64,000 bases of DNA, taken from NCBI GenBank assembly GCA_029319145.1, contig CP119753.1, forward strand, positions 124,001 through 188,000. The letters are read 5' to 3'. Numbering within the stretch: the first letter of the stretch is position 1; each line of letters starts with the position of its first letter. A program made the translations under genes and the position numbers. Positions 22,845-30,251 of the stretch are shown here, in pieces. The notes under the pieces are model-generated. The model was not told the DNA's origin and did not search any database. It was given only the letters and a program-made list of their open reading frames with translations. Source of the stretch: Microbacter sp. GSS18. GTDB taxonomy: Bacteria; Actinomycetota; Actinomycetes; Actinomycetales; Microbacteriaceae.

Positions 22845-23987
22845 TCAGGAGTCGGCGTCGAGGCCCATGGCGTACGCGCGGGCGAACACGCGCCCGGTGG
22901 CGGGACTCAGCGCGCCGCGCAGCGCCGCCACGCGCACGCGGTGCGCGAGGGGCGGCAAGGGCCTGCCGAGCGCGGTGTTCATCGCCGCGAGTCTCGCCGC
23001 CGTGCGCGCCGAGCGCACGCGGCGCTGCTCCCACCGGTGCAGCTCCGGCTCGGGCGCGACGCCCGTCCGGCTCCACTCAGCGAGGAGCGGCGCGAGCGTG
23101 ATGGCGTCGAGCAGGCCGAGGTTCATCCCCTGGCCGCCGATCGGGCTCACCTCGTGGGCCGTGTCGCCGATCACGAAGAGGCGCCCCCGGCGCAGACTCG
23201 GTGCGATGACGCGCCGCACGCCGAACGCGGTGGCCGACTCGACGGCATCCGCCGCGATCTCTTCGCCGCGGGCCCGCAGGGCCGCACGCAGCCGCGCGGT
23301 GCGGATGCCGGGATCCGGGTCGCCACCGGGCGGGTCCCACGCCACGAACCGCCGGATGCCGCCGGGCAGCGGGAACGACTCCAGCACGCCCGTCCGGTCG
23401 AGGTGCACCACCGCGGTCGTGTCGTCGTCGCGTGCCTGGACCGCGGCATCCGTCATGAGGTAGCGGTCGTGGTACTCGTGCGCGGAGAGCCCCGAGCCGC
23501 GGTACACCAGCCCGCGCCCCCAGACTCCCGCGGCCACCACGACGAGCGGCGCTTCGACCTCGATCGGGTCGGCGTTGCGGAGCGCCCGGATCCTGACCGA
23601 TGCGGATGCCGGCTCGACCGCGGTCACCTCGACGCCGCGCACCGGGTCCGGCGCGTCGCGCGCGAGCACCGCCTCGGTCGCCGCCTGCGGCAGCGTCGCC
23701 ACGAACCCGAACCTCGTCGCGAGCCGGTCGAAGCGCACGGTTCCCAGCCGCCGGCCGTCGGAGCGTGCTTCGCCGCGCGGCACGCGCTTGGCGACGGCGA
23801 GCAGGGCATCGGTGCGGCCCGAGGGTTCGAGCGCAGCGAGCACCGGCGCGTGTACGCCGATCGCGCGCGTTCCGGCGCCGGGGACGGGACGGCGCTCGAG
23901 GACCGTGACGTCGAGTCCGTGCCGGGCGAGCTCGCCGGCGAGCAGCATCCCGACCGGCCCCGCGCCGACGACCGCGACGTCAGGCAT
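22845..23987 (-). CDS. FAD-dependent monooxygenase of the type III PKS operon
   Basis: 380 residues. DVAVVGAGPVGMLLAGELAR is the FAD Rossmann loop; later LFVIGDTAHEVSPIGGQGMN is the GD..H...P..GQG motif of aromatic-ring hydroxylases. In Streptomyces griseus the equivalent SrsC hydroxylates an alkylresorcinol made by a type III PKS. The start overlaps the methyltransferase stop by 8 nt, so the gene is the third of a tight three-gene operon. Confidence 0.9.
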   Translation of the reverse strand: MPDVAVVGAGPVGMLLAGELARHGLDVTVLERRPVPGAGTRAIGVHAPVLAALEPSGRTDALLAVAKRVPRGEARSDGRRLGTVRFDRLATRFGFVATLPQAATEAVLARDAPDPVRGVEVTAVEPASASVRIRALRNADPIEVEAPLVVVAAGVWGRGLVYRGSGLSAHEYHDRYLMTDAAVQARDDDTTAVVHLDRTGVLESFPLPGGIRRFVAWDPPGGDPDPGIRTARLRAALRARGEEIAADAVESATAFGVRRVIAPSLRRGRLFVIGDTAHEVSPIGGQGMNLGLLDAITLAPLLAEWSRTGVAPEPELHRWEQRRVRSARTAARLAAMNTALGRPLPPLAHRVRVAALRGALSPATGRVFARAYAMGLDADS

Positions 23988-24684
23988 GGCCGGTCCCCAC
24001 GGCGAGCAGGCGGAAGGTCGTGGGGCGCTCGACGCGCCACGAGCCCGACGCGCGGGTCTCCAGCTGCTCGCGCAGCTCGGGCACGGTGTAGCTGCGCCGG
24101 ATCGAGCGCAGCCCGTCGGTGCGCAGGAAGGTGCCGGGGGCGAGCGGTGTGATGCCCAGCGCGTACAGCGTGTACGCGAGCCGGCCGCGTTCGATGTCGC
24201 TGTGGAGCACCGGTCCTCGCGAGAGCGCGGCGGAGTCGTCGAGGAATCCGTGCAGGTGGTCGTCGAGATGGTGCAGCACGTGGTTCGAGATCACGATGTC
24301 GAACACGGCGCCCTCGGCTCGCAGGGTCGCGGCATCCGTGCACAGGAACGACACGGTCGCCGGCGCCCCGCGCGACGTGGCGACGGCGTGCGCGCGGGTG
24401 TCCGGGTCGGCGCCCAGCCACGACGCGTCGAGCCCGTCGCGGTGCGCCCACGCGGCGAGGCGCGCGATCACGTCGCCGCCGCCGCTGCCGAGGTCGAGGA
24501 CGCGGGCGGGGCGTCCGAGACCGGCGAGGGTCGGGCGCACGTGCGTGCGGTAGACGGCGTCCCAGCCGGCGACGAGCCGGTTGACGGTGTCGAAGCGCCG
24601 GAGCGTCGAGCGCAGGCGTTCCGGGTCGCACGCCGGATCGTCCATCAGCTCGCGCAGCGCGTCGTCGCGCACCGACAGGTTCAT
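23980..24684 (-). CDS. SAM-dependent class I methyltransferase of the type III PKS operon
   Basis: 234 residues. ARVLDLGSGGGDVIARLA is motif I of Rossmann methyltransferases and FDIVISNHVLHHLDD motif IV/V. Its position between the PKS and the flavin monooxygenase matches SrsB, which O-methylates alkylresorcinols. The start is embedded in the PKS stop (ATGA overlap), implying coupled translation. Confidence 0.88.
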   Translation of the reverse strand: MNLSVRDDALRELMDDPACDPERLRSTLRRFDTVNRLVAGWDAVYRTHVRPTLAGLGRPARVLDLGSGGGDVIARLAAWAHRDGLDASWLGADPDTRAHAVATSRGAPATVSFLCTDAATLRAEGAVFDIVISNHVLHHLDDHLHGFLDDSAALSRGPVLHSDIERGRLAYTLYALGITPLAPGTFLRTDGLRSIRRSYTVPELREQLETRASGSWRVERPTTFRLLAVGTGHA

Positions 24685-25814
24685 GCCACGGCGGGGGAGC
24701 GCTTGGTCAGGAGCGCCGACTCGACGGTCAGGCCCGGCCCGAAGGCCAGGGCCGCGACACGGGCGCCGTCGGCGAGCGCGTCGTCGTGCAGGAGCGCGCG
24801 CAGGATGAACATGATCGTCGCGCTCGACATGTTGCCGTAGTCGCGCAGCACCGTCCGCGACGTCGACAGCGCATCGGGGTCGAGCTCGAGGCCCGCCTCG
24901 ACCCGGTCGAGGATGCTCCGCCCTCCCGGGTGCACCGCCCACGCGTCGGGAGGAGGGCTTCCGTCGAGGAACCGATCGACGGCTCCGCGGATCTCGCGGC
25001 CGACGATCCGTGGCACCTCGGCCGACAGGATCATCTCGAACCCGCGGTCGCCGATCGTCCAGACCATGTCCTCCTCGCCGTCGGTCGTCAGCGCCGTGCC
25101 GAACCGGTCGAGGTCGAGTCCGCCGGGGGTGCCGATCGCCGGGTCGGCGGTGATCACGGCGGCTGCCGCGCCGTCGGCGAAGACGGAGGCGGCGACGATC
25201 TGCTGCGGATCGGGGGAGTCCCGCACGTGCAGCGTGCACAGTTCGGCGCTGACGACGAGCACGACCGCGTCCGGCTCGGCCGCGGTGATCTGGGCCGCGA
25301 GCCGAAGTGCCGGCATCGCCGCCGCGCACCCGATGAAGCCGAGGTGGTACCGCTGGACCGTATCGGACAGGCCGAGGTCGCGCACGAGCCGGTAGTCGGG
25401 GCCGGGGGCGAAGAACCCGGTGCACGAGACCGTCACGACGTGGGTGACGGCGGATGCCGGGATGCCGGCATCCGTCATCGCCGCGCTCGCCGCGCTCGCG
25501 TACAGGTCAGGGGCGAGGCGCTGGTACGTGTCGTTGCGGGCTCCCGTCGTCGGCGCGAGGAGAACGGCGGCTTCGTCGACGAAGTCCACTCCCTCGACAT
25601 CCTCGCTGCGGTCGGCGGGGATCGCGGCGGGATCGGCGAGCTGGGTGAGCACGGTGTGACGGTTCTCGATGGCCGCCGCGTCGAACACGGCGCGGATGCG
25701 GCGCTGCGTGAGTCGATCGGCTCCCGGCTGCGCGGCGAAGAAGTCCCGAACGCGGGTTTGGTCGATGCGGGTCGGGGGAACCGCAGTCCCGATCGCCACG
25801 ATGCGAGCCGTCAT
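24681..25814 (-). CDS. Type III polyketide synthase (alkylresorcinol/alkylpyrone synthase-like)
   Basis: 377 residues. The Cys-His-Asn triad of chalcone-synthase-like enzymes is visible: VTVSCTGFFAPGPDY (Cys about 131), WAVHPGGRSIL (His about 295) and DYGNMSSATIMF (Asn about 328). The GFFAPGPD loop after the cysteine is typical of bacterial alkylresorcinol or alkylpyrone synthases. It extends an acyl-CoA starter with malonyl units and cyclises the product. ATG 25814 has AAGGTG upstream. The methyltransferase and monooxygenase follow in overlapping order. Confidence 0.93.
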   Translation of the reverse strand: MTARIVAIGTAVPPTRIDQTRVRDFFAAQPGADRLTQRRIRAVFDAAAIENRHTVLTQLADPAAIPADRSEDVEGVDFVDEAAVLLAPTTGARNDTYQRLAPDLYASAASAAMTDAGIPASAVTHVVTVSCTGFFAPGPDYRLVRDLGLSDTVQRYHLGFIGCAAAMPALRLAAQITAAEPDAVVLVVSAELCTLHVRDSPDPQQIVAASVFADGAAAAVITADPAIGTPGGLDLDRFGTALTTDGEEDMVWTIGDRGFEMILSAEVPRIVGREIRGAVDRFLDGSPPPDAWAVHPGGRSILDRVEAGLELDPDALSTSRTVLRDYGNMSSATIMFILRALLHDDALADGARVAALAFGPGLTVESALLTKRSPAVA

Positions 25815-25877
25815 GGTCACACCTTGGCACGGCCGCGGGGTGGGTGGGGCCGGGGTTGCGCGACGCTCGAAGAACTG

Positions 25878-26612
25878 TCAGGTCATCTCGGGCACCGGGC
25901 GATCCGGGTAGATCTCCCGCATCGCGCGGTCGTACCGCCGCTTCATCAGCAGGGCGTAGAGCAGCCGGATCGGGGCGGGGACGTTGGCGTGGTACCACTC
26001 GTCGCGCTCGTCCTCGGGAACGCTCGCCAGCAGCAGGCCGAGCTGCAGCGACATCACGTCACGCGGCAGCTCCTTGCGGTGCGCGAGCAGGGCGGCGCGG
26101 GTGTGGCCTTCGAGCTCGTCCCATTCCTTCTGCGTCAGCACGGCGGCGGCGACGGGCATGATGTCGTCCTCCTCCTGCCCGAGGTGGCCGAACAAGGTGT
26201 CGCGCAGGGTCTCGATGTCGGTGGCGAACGCGTCGCGCAGCCGCGGATCCGCCGTCGCGACCCACGGCGCGAGCTGCGGTTCGAGGAGCGTGAGCTGCCG
26301 CGCGACCTCGGCGTGCTGCGCCTTCATCTGGTCCACGTGCGCGACGCACGCCGGGTCGCGTGCGGTGAGGCGATCCCACAGGACGGTGTCCTCGGTCTCG
26401 TGGTGCAGGTGCAGGGCGAAGAAGTCGAGGGACGCGTAGTCCCCGACCAGCGACGAGCGGGCCGTGTCGCCCGCCTTCACCTCGCGCACGAGCAGCGGGA
26501 GTTCGCGATAGAGCCACCGGAAGATGCGATGGACGAGGATCAGTCCCGACGGGTCGCAGCCGGGGGTCTGCCCCTCCGGCAGGGCTCCGGACGACGGCAG
26601 TCTCTCAGCCAT
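25878..26612 (-). CDS. Hemerythrin HHE-domain protein
   Basis: 244 residues. Two His-rich helices are visible: FFALHLHHETEDTVLW and later LFGHLGQEEDDIMP, the H..HHE...(D/E) and H..(E) spacing of di-iron hemerythrin cation-binding domains, with LVHRIFRWLYRE at the start. The C-terminal 60 residues (RLLYALLMKRRYDRAMREIY) form an extra helical tail. These bind oxygen, nitric oxide or iron. ATG 26612 is supported by a GAGGTCGAG element. Confidence 0.88.
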   Translation of the reverse strand: MAERLPSSGALPEGQTPGCDPSGLILVHRIFRWLYRELPLLVREVKAGDTARSSLVGDYASLDFFALHLHHETEDTVLWDRLTARDPACVAHVDQMKAQHAEVARQLTLLEPQLAPWVATADPRLRDAFATDIETLRDTLFGHLGQEEDDIMPVAAAVLTQKEWDELEGHTRAALLAHRKELPRDVMSLQLGLLLASVPEDERDEWYHANVPAPIRLLYALLMKRRYDRAMREIYPDRPVPEMT

Positions 26613-26826
26613 CTCGACCTCGATCCCGCCACGGACGTGCGACGGATGCCGCCTGCGTGGCGAACAGCCGCAGGCTACACCCGGGACGTCCGCGCCGCAC
26701 CGCCCTCGGCGCGCGCTCGCACGCCGCGCGGACCGTTGTGCGGGCCCGAACGTGGTCGTACGCTCGGGACCGAGGGACGGTGCCCGCGGGCTGGGACGCG
26801 AGCGGGCATGGACGATAGGGGTCCTC

Positions 26827-27348
26827 GTGAGCGCGACCCGGCGCGGCTGGGAACGTCGCGTCACCGTCGACGCGACGGTGCATCACCCTGTCGAGGCGGT
26901 GTTCCCGTACCTCGCCGACCCGCTGAAGTGGCGCGAGTTCGCCCCCGCCGCCTTCTTCCGGGTGCAGCTCGACGACGGACCGCCGCGCGTGGGCACGCGA
27001 TGGATGGCGACCGATCAGATCGGACCCTTCCAGGCCCACTTCATCGACACGCTCGACGCCCTCGAAGACAACGAGCGCGTGGTGTGGCTGTCATCGGCGC
27101 CGTGGAACTCGCGCGTCGAGTACGCGTGCGAGGCGGTCGGGGGCGAGACGCGCATCCGCGCGGAGTACGCCGGCGTGCTGAGCGATGCGATGCGCTGGCA
27201 GCTCGGCTGGCTGCCCGATTGGGCGACGCACGCGATCCTCGCCCGGGACTTCGTGCGGCTCGATCGTCTGCTGACGCGCCGCGTCTACGCGTCCCGGACG
27301 TGGCAGCGGAATCACGCGATCCCGGAGCGCGGCGTCGTGGAGGTGTGA
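26827..27348 (+). CDS. SRPBCC-fold (START/Bet v1-like) protein
   Basis: 173 residues. The beginning WERRVTVDATVHHPVEAVFP and the segment PLKWREF are typical openings of polyketide-cyclase-like SRPBCC proteins, and the alternating strands continue through GTRWMATDQIGPFQAHFIDT. The fold binds hydrophobic ligands; the ligand is unknown. A TAGGGG-like box lies just before the GTG start. The gene is divergent from the hemerythrin gene. Confidence 0.78.
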   Translation: MSATRRGWERRVTVDATVHHPVEAVFPYLADPLKWREFAPAAFFRVQLDDGPPRVGTRWMATDQIGPFQAHFIDTLDALEDNERVVWLSSAPWNSRVEYACEAVGGETRIRAEYAGVLSDAMRWQLGWLPDWATHAILARDFVRLDRLLTRRVYASRTWQRNHAIPERGVVEV

Positions 27349-27462
27349 GGATGGGGGTGTGACCGCCATCTCCGCTCGACCCCGCCCCCGTCTGCTGCGG
27401 GGCCACGGCATCCGTCGTGCTGCCGTGCGGTCGTCCGCCGCGCCGGCCGGAGCGGGACGCCG

Positions 27463-27783
27463 GTGAGCGAGTCGGCAGAACGGACCCGCCGCATCGAGCT
27501 GACGCTGACCAGGCCCTGGTTCGCGCTGTACGTCGGCGTCCGGCCGACCGTCGTGGTCGCCGGTCGCGGGAACCCGGTGCAGTGGGGCGTCGGCACGTGG
27601 CAGCTTCCCGCCGACCACACGGCGACGATCGGGGTGTACCTCTTCAACCGGCTGTGGCGCTTCGGTCAGGCCGAATTCGCCCTCGAGGCCGGGGACCCGC
27701 CCGCCATCACCTACCGGGCGCCCGCCATGCCGTTCGGCCGAGGACGGATGCGGCTGACGCCCGAGCAGCGCGGCGACCGCTGA
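27463..27783 (+). CDS. Conserved hypothetical protein
   Basis: 106 residues, beta-rich: RRIELTLTRPWFALYVGVRP, TVVVAGRGNPVQWGVGTWQL, then HTATIGVYLFNRLWRFG. The regular strand pattern suggests a compact beta-sandwich, but I recognise no family. GTG 27463 follows a GGAG-containing stretch. It is followed by a strong bidirectional terminator. Confidence 0.65.
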   Translation: MSESAERTRRIELTLTRPWFALYVGVRPTVVVAGRGNPVQWGVGTWQLPADHTATIGVYLFNRLWRFGQAEFALEAGDPPAITYRAPAMPFGRGRMRLTPEQRGDR

Positions 27784-27819
27784 GCGGCATCCGCGCGCGC
27801 CGGACCGGGGTTCTCAGAG

Positions 27820-27858
27820 AGACGGGCGGCGGAGCGTCAACCGCTCCACCGCCCGTCT
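27820..27858. terminator. Strong bidirectional hairpin terminator
   Basis: AGACGGGCGGCGGAGCG and CGCTCCACCGCCCGTCT form a 17-bp stem with a single mismatch and a 5-nt loop. It lies between two converging genes, 36 bp after one stop and 21 bp before the other. Confidence 0.85.
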
Positions 27859-27879
27859 GCTCATGCCGAGGCCCGGCGA

Positions 27880-28056
27880 TCAGTCGCGCTTGAACGCGTC
27901 CTGGACGTCGTCGGCGGCCTGCTTGAGGTTGGCCTTGGTCTGGTCGACCTCGCCCTCGCGCTCGAGGTCCTTGTCGTCGGTCGCCTCGCCCCACTTCTCC
28001 TTGGCCTTGCCGGCGGCCTCTTCGGCGTGGTGCTTGATGTCGTCGTCCATACCCAT
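27880..28056 (-). CDS. CsbD-family stress protein
   Basis: 58 residues: MGMDDDIKHHAEEAAGKAKE then KWGEATDDKDLEREG and KANLKQAADDVQDAFK, the standard charged helical CsbD pattern and length. Members accumulate in general stress; their activity is unknown. AAGGAG precedes the ATG at 28056. It shares the bidirectional terminator with the preceding gene. Confidence 0.93.
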   Translation of the reverse strand: MGMDDDIKHHAEEAAGKAKEKWGEATDDKDLEREGEVDQTKANLKQAADDVQDAFKRD

Positions 28057-28211
28057 GTCGTGCTCCTTCCTGGGATGAACCTCCATCACACGTCACGAGC
28101 GCGGATTCGGGGAGGGGCTGGAACGAATGGTCGTCACGTGCTACATGGGCGGTCGAGCGCCTCGGTCGGCACGGGCGGGTGCCGCGCCGAGGCGGTGTCG
28201 AGGGCCGGCTC

Positions 28212-28217
28212 TAGGCT
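28212..28217 (+). promoter_or_regulatory. Candidate -10 TAGGCT, leaderless promoter
   Basis: TAGGCT, exactly 6 nt, then the ATG at 28224. Confidence 0.5.
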
Positions 28218-28223
28218 TTCGGG

Positions 28224-28634
28224 ATGGCCCTTCTCGACCACCTCGGCATCACCGTCGACGATCTGAACGCTGCCGTCGCGCAGTTCGACCCCGTGCTGAC
28301 GGCACTCGGCTACACCCGTCATGACGAGGACGGATCGGTGTCGTGGGACAACGCCGACGAGACCGAGCTGATCCTCTTTCCCGCGCGCGAGGACGGGACC
28401 GGGCCGCACCGGCACGGGCGTGTCGGCTGGCAGCACCTCGCCTTCGACATCGCCACGCGCGCCGACGTCGAACGCCTGCACGCCCTCGCGCTCGCCGCAG
28501 GATGGACCGAGGTGCGCGAGCCCAAGGCGTATCCGCGGTTCAACGATCGCTACTACGCCTCGTTCGTCGAGGACGACAACGGCATCCGCATCGAGTTCGC
28601 CTACAACCCGCCCCGGAGCGCGGCGACCGCTTAG
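28224..28634 (+). CDS. VOC-family (glyoxalase/bleomycin-resistance fold) protein
   Basis: 136 residues. LLDHLGITVDDLNAAVAQFD opens the fold with the first metal-ligand His, RVGWQHLAFDIATRADVERL supplies the second module, and YYASFVEDDNGIRIEFAYN the final strand with Glu. This arrangement is the metal-binding VOC type. Substrate unknown. The ATG lies 6 nt behind a -10 box, so the mRNA is probably leaderless. Confidence 0.88.
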   Translation: MALLDHLGITVDDLNAAVAQFDPVLTALGYTRHDEDGSVSWDNADETELILFPAREDGTGPHRHGRVGWQHLAFDIATRADVERLHALALAAGWTEVREPKAYPRFNDRYYASFVEDDNGIRIEFAYNPPRSAATA

Positions 28635-28814
28635 GCGCGGGTTCCCCGCATCTTCTTCGCTCCGTCCGTGCGGCTTGCGGGTGAGCCGCGGGCGACTGAC
28701 CGCCCCGACCGTCTCCGCCCGTTGGCACCCTCACCGAGGCGGCGGGCGACGAAGGCGAGCCGAGGCTGAGGCTGGGTATCTCCTGATCCGGCCCACACCG
28801 CCCCCGGGCAGTCC

Positions 28815-28820
28815 TACGCT
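28815..28820 (+). promoter_or_regulatory. Candidate -10 TACGCT, leaderless promoter of the ATPase/VWA operon
   Basis: TACGCT, exactly 6 nt, then the ATG at 28827. Confidence 0.5.
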
Positions 28821-28826
28821 CTCGTC

Positions 28827-30218
28827 ATGGAAGCATCGCCGCCCGCCATCGCCACGACCGGCCAGCTCCGCGCATCCGGTCACACGTACCGGCCGGTGCG
28901 GATCGAGCTGCGCGAGAACCTCCTCGACGCCCTCGCACAGGGCCGGGATCCCTGGCCGGGCATCCACGGCTTCGACACGACGGTCGTCCCGCAGATCGAG
29001 CGCGCCCTGCTCGCCGGCCACGACATCGTGCTGCTCGGCGAGCGCGGGCAGGGCAAGACGCGGCTGCTGCGCAGCCTCGTGGGGCTCCTCGACGAATGGT
29101 CGCCGGTCATCGAAGGATCCGAGCTCGGCGAGCATCCGTTCCACCCGATCACGCCGGCATCCATCCGACGCGCGGGCGCGGAGGGCGACGACCTTCCGGT
29201 CGTGTGGCGCCATCGCACCGAGCGGTATGCCGAGAAGCTGGCGACGCCCGATACGTCGGTGGCCGACCTCATCGGCGACGTCGACCCGATCAAGGTCGCC
29301 GAGGGTCGGTCGCTCGGGGATCCCGAGACGATCCACTACGGGCTCGTGCCGCGCAGCAACGGCGGCATCGTCGCGATCAACGAGCTGCCCGATCTCGCCG
29401 AGCGCATCCAGGTGTCGCTGCTGAACGTCATGGAGGAGCGCGACATCCAGATCCGCGGGTACGTGCTACGGCTCGACCTCGACGTGCTCGTCGTCGCCAC
29501 CGCGAACCCCGAGGACTACACGAACCGCGGCCGGATCATCACGCCGCTGCAGGACCGCTTCGGCGCCGAGATCCGCACGCACTACCCCCAGACGATCGAC
29601 GAGGAGATCGCGGTCATCCGGCAGGAGGCCGATCTCGTCGCCGAGGTCCCGTCGCACCTGCTCGAGGTGCTCGCGCGCTTCACGCGCAACCTGCGCGAAT
29701 CGGATGCCGTCGACCAGCGCGCCGGCGTCTCAGCGCGGTTCGCGATCGCGGGTGCCGAGACGATCGCGGCCGCGGCCCTGCATCGCGCGACGCGGCAGCA
29801 CGAGGACGCGGCCGTCGCCCGCCCGGTCGACCTCGAGACCGCCGTCGAGGTGCTCGGGGGCAAGATCGAGTTCGAGACGGGGGAGGAGGGCCGGGAGCGC
29901 GCCATCCTCGAGCACTTGCTGCGCGTCGCGGTCGCCGAGACCGCTCGCGCACACCTGCGGGGTCTCGACACCCGCGTGCTCGCCGACGCCCTGCACGACG
30001 GCGCGACCGTCATGACCGGCGAGCAGGTGACCGCCGCCGACGTGCTGGCGGCGATGCCGGTGCTCGGCGAGTCCGACCTGTACGACGAGGTGGCCGATCG
30101 CCTCGAGGCGAGCACCGTCGGCGAGCGCGCCGGCGCGCTCGAGCTGCTGCTCGAATCGCTGTACCTCGACAAGCGCATCGGCAAGGACAGTGCGGGCGGG
30201 GAGACCGTCTATGGCTGA
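28827..30218 (+). CDS. MoxR/magnesium-chelatase-like AAA+ ATPase
   Basis: 463 residues. IVLLGERGQGKTRLLRSLVG is the Walker A (about residue 70); GGIVAINELPDLAERIQVSL is the Walker B with the Asn-Glu pair of this clade; VVATANPEDYTNRGRI is sensor 1; ISxRF-like QRAGVSARFAIAGAE follows. A C-terminal helical lid ends the protein. The downstream gene encodes a VWA protein, the usual partner of ChlI/MoxR ATPases, in metal insertion or complex remodelling. Bases 29481-30126 are duplicated at 33160-33806. Confidence 0.92.
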   Translation: MEASPPAIATTGQLRASGHTYRPVRIELRENLLDALAQGRDPWPGIHGFDTTVVPQIERALLAGHDIVLLGERGQGKTRLLRSLVGLLDEWSPVIEGSELGEHPFHPITPASIRRAGAEGDDLPVVWRHRTERYAEKLATPDTSVADLIGDVDPIKVAEGRSLGDPETIHYGLVPRSNGGIVAINELPDLAERIQVSLLNVMEERDIQIRGYVLRLDLDVLVVATANPEDYTNRGRIITPLQDRFGAEIRTHYPQTIDEEIAVIRQEADLVAEVPSHLLEVLARFTRNLRESDAVDQRAGVSARFAIAGAETIAAAALHRATRQHEDAAVARPVDLETAVEVLGGKIEFETGEEGRERAILEHLLRVAVAETARAHLRGLDTRVLADALHDGATVMTGEQVTAADVLAAMPVLGESDLYDEVADRLEASTVGERAGALELLLESLYLDKRIGKDSAGGETVYG

Positions 30219-30251
30219 GCACACTGCGGCGCGCGGAAGAGGCATCCGCTG

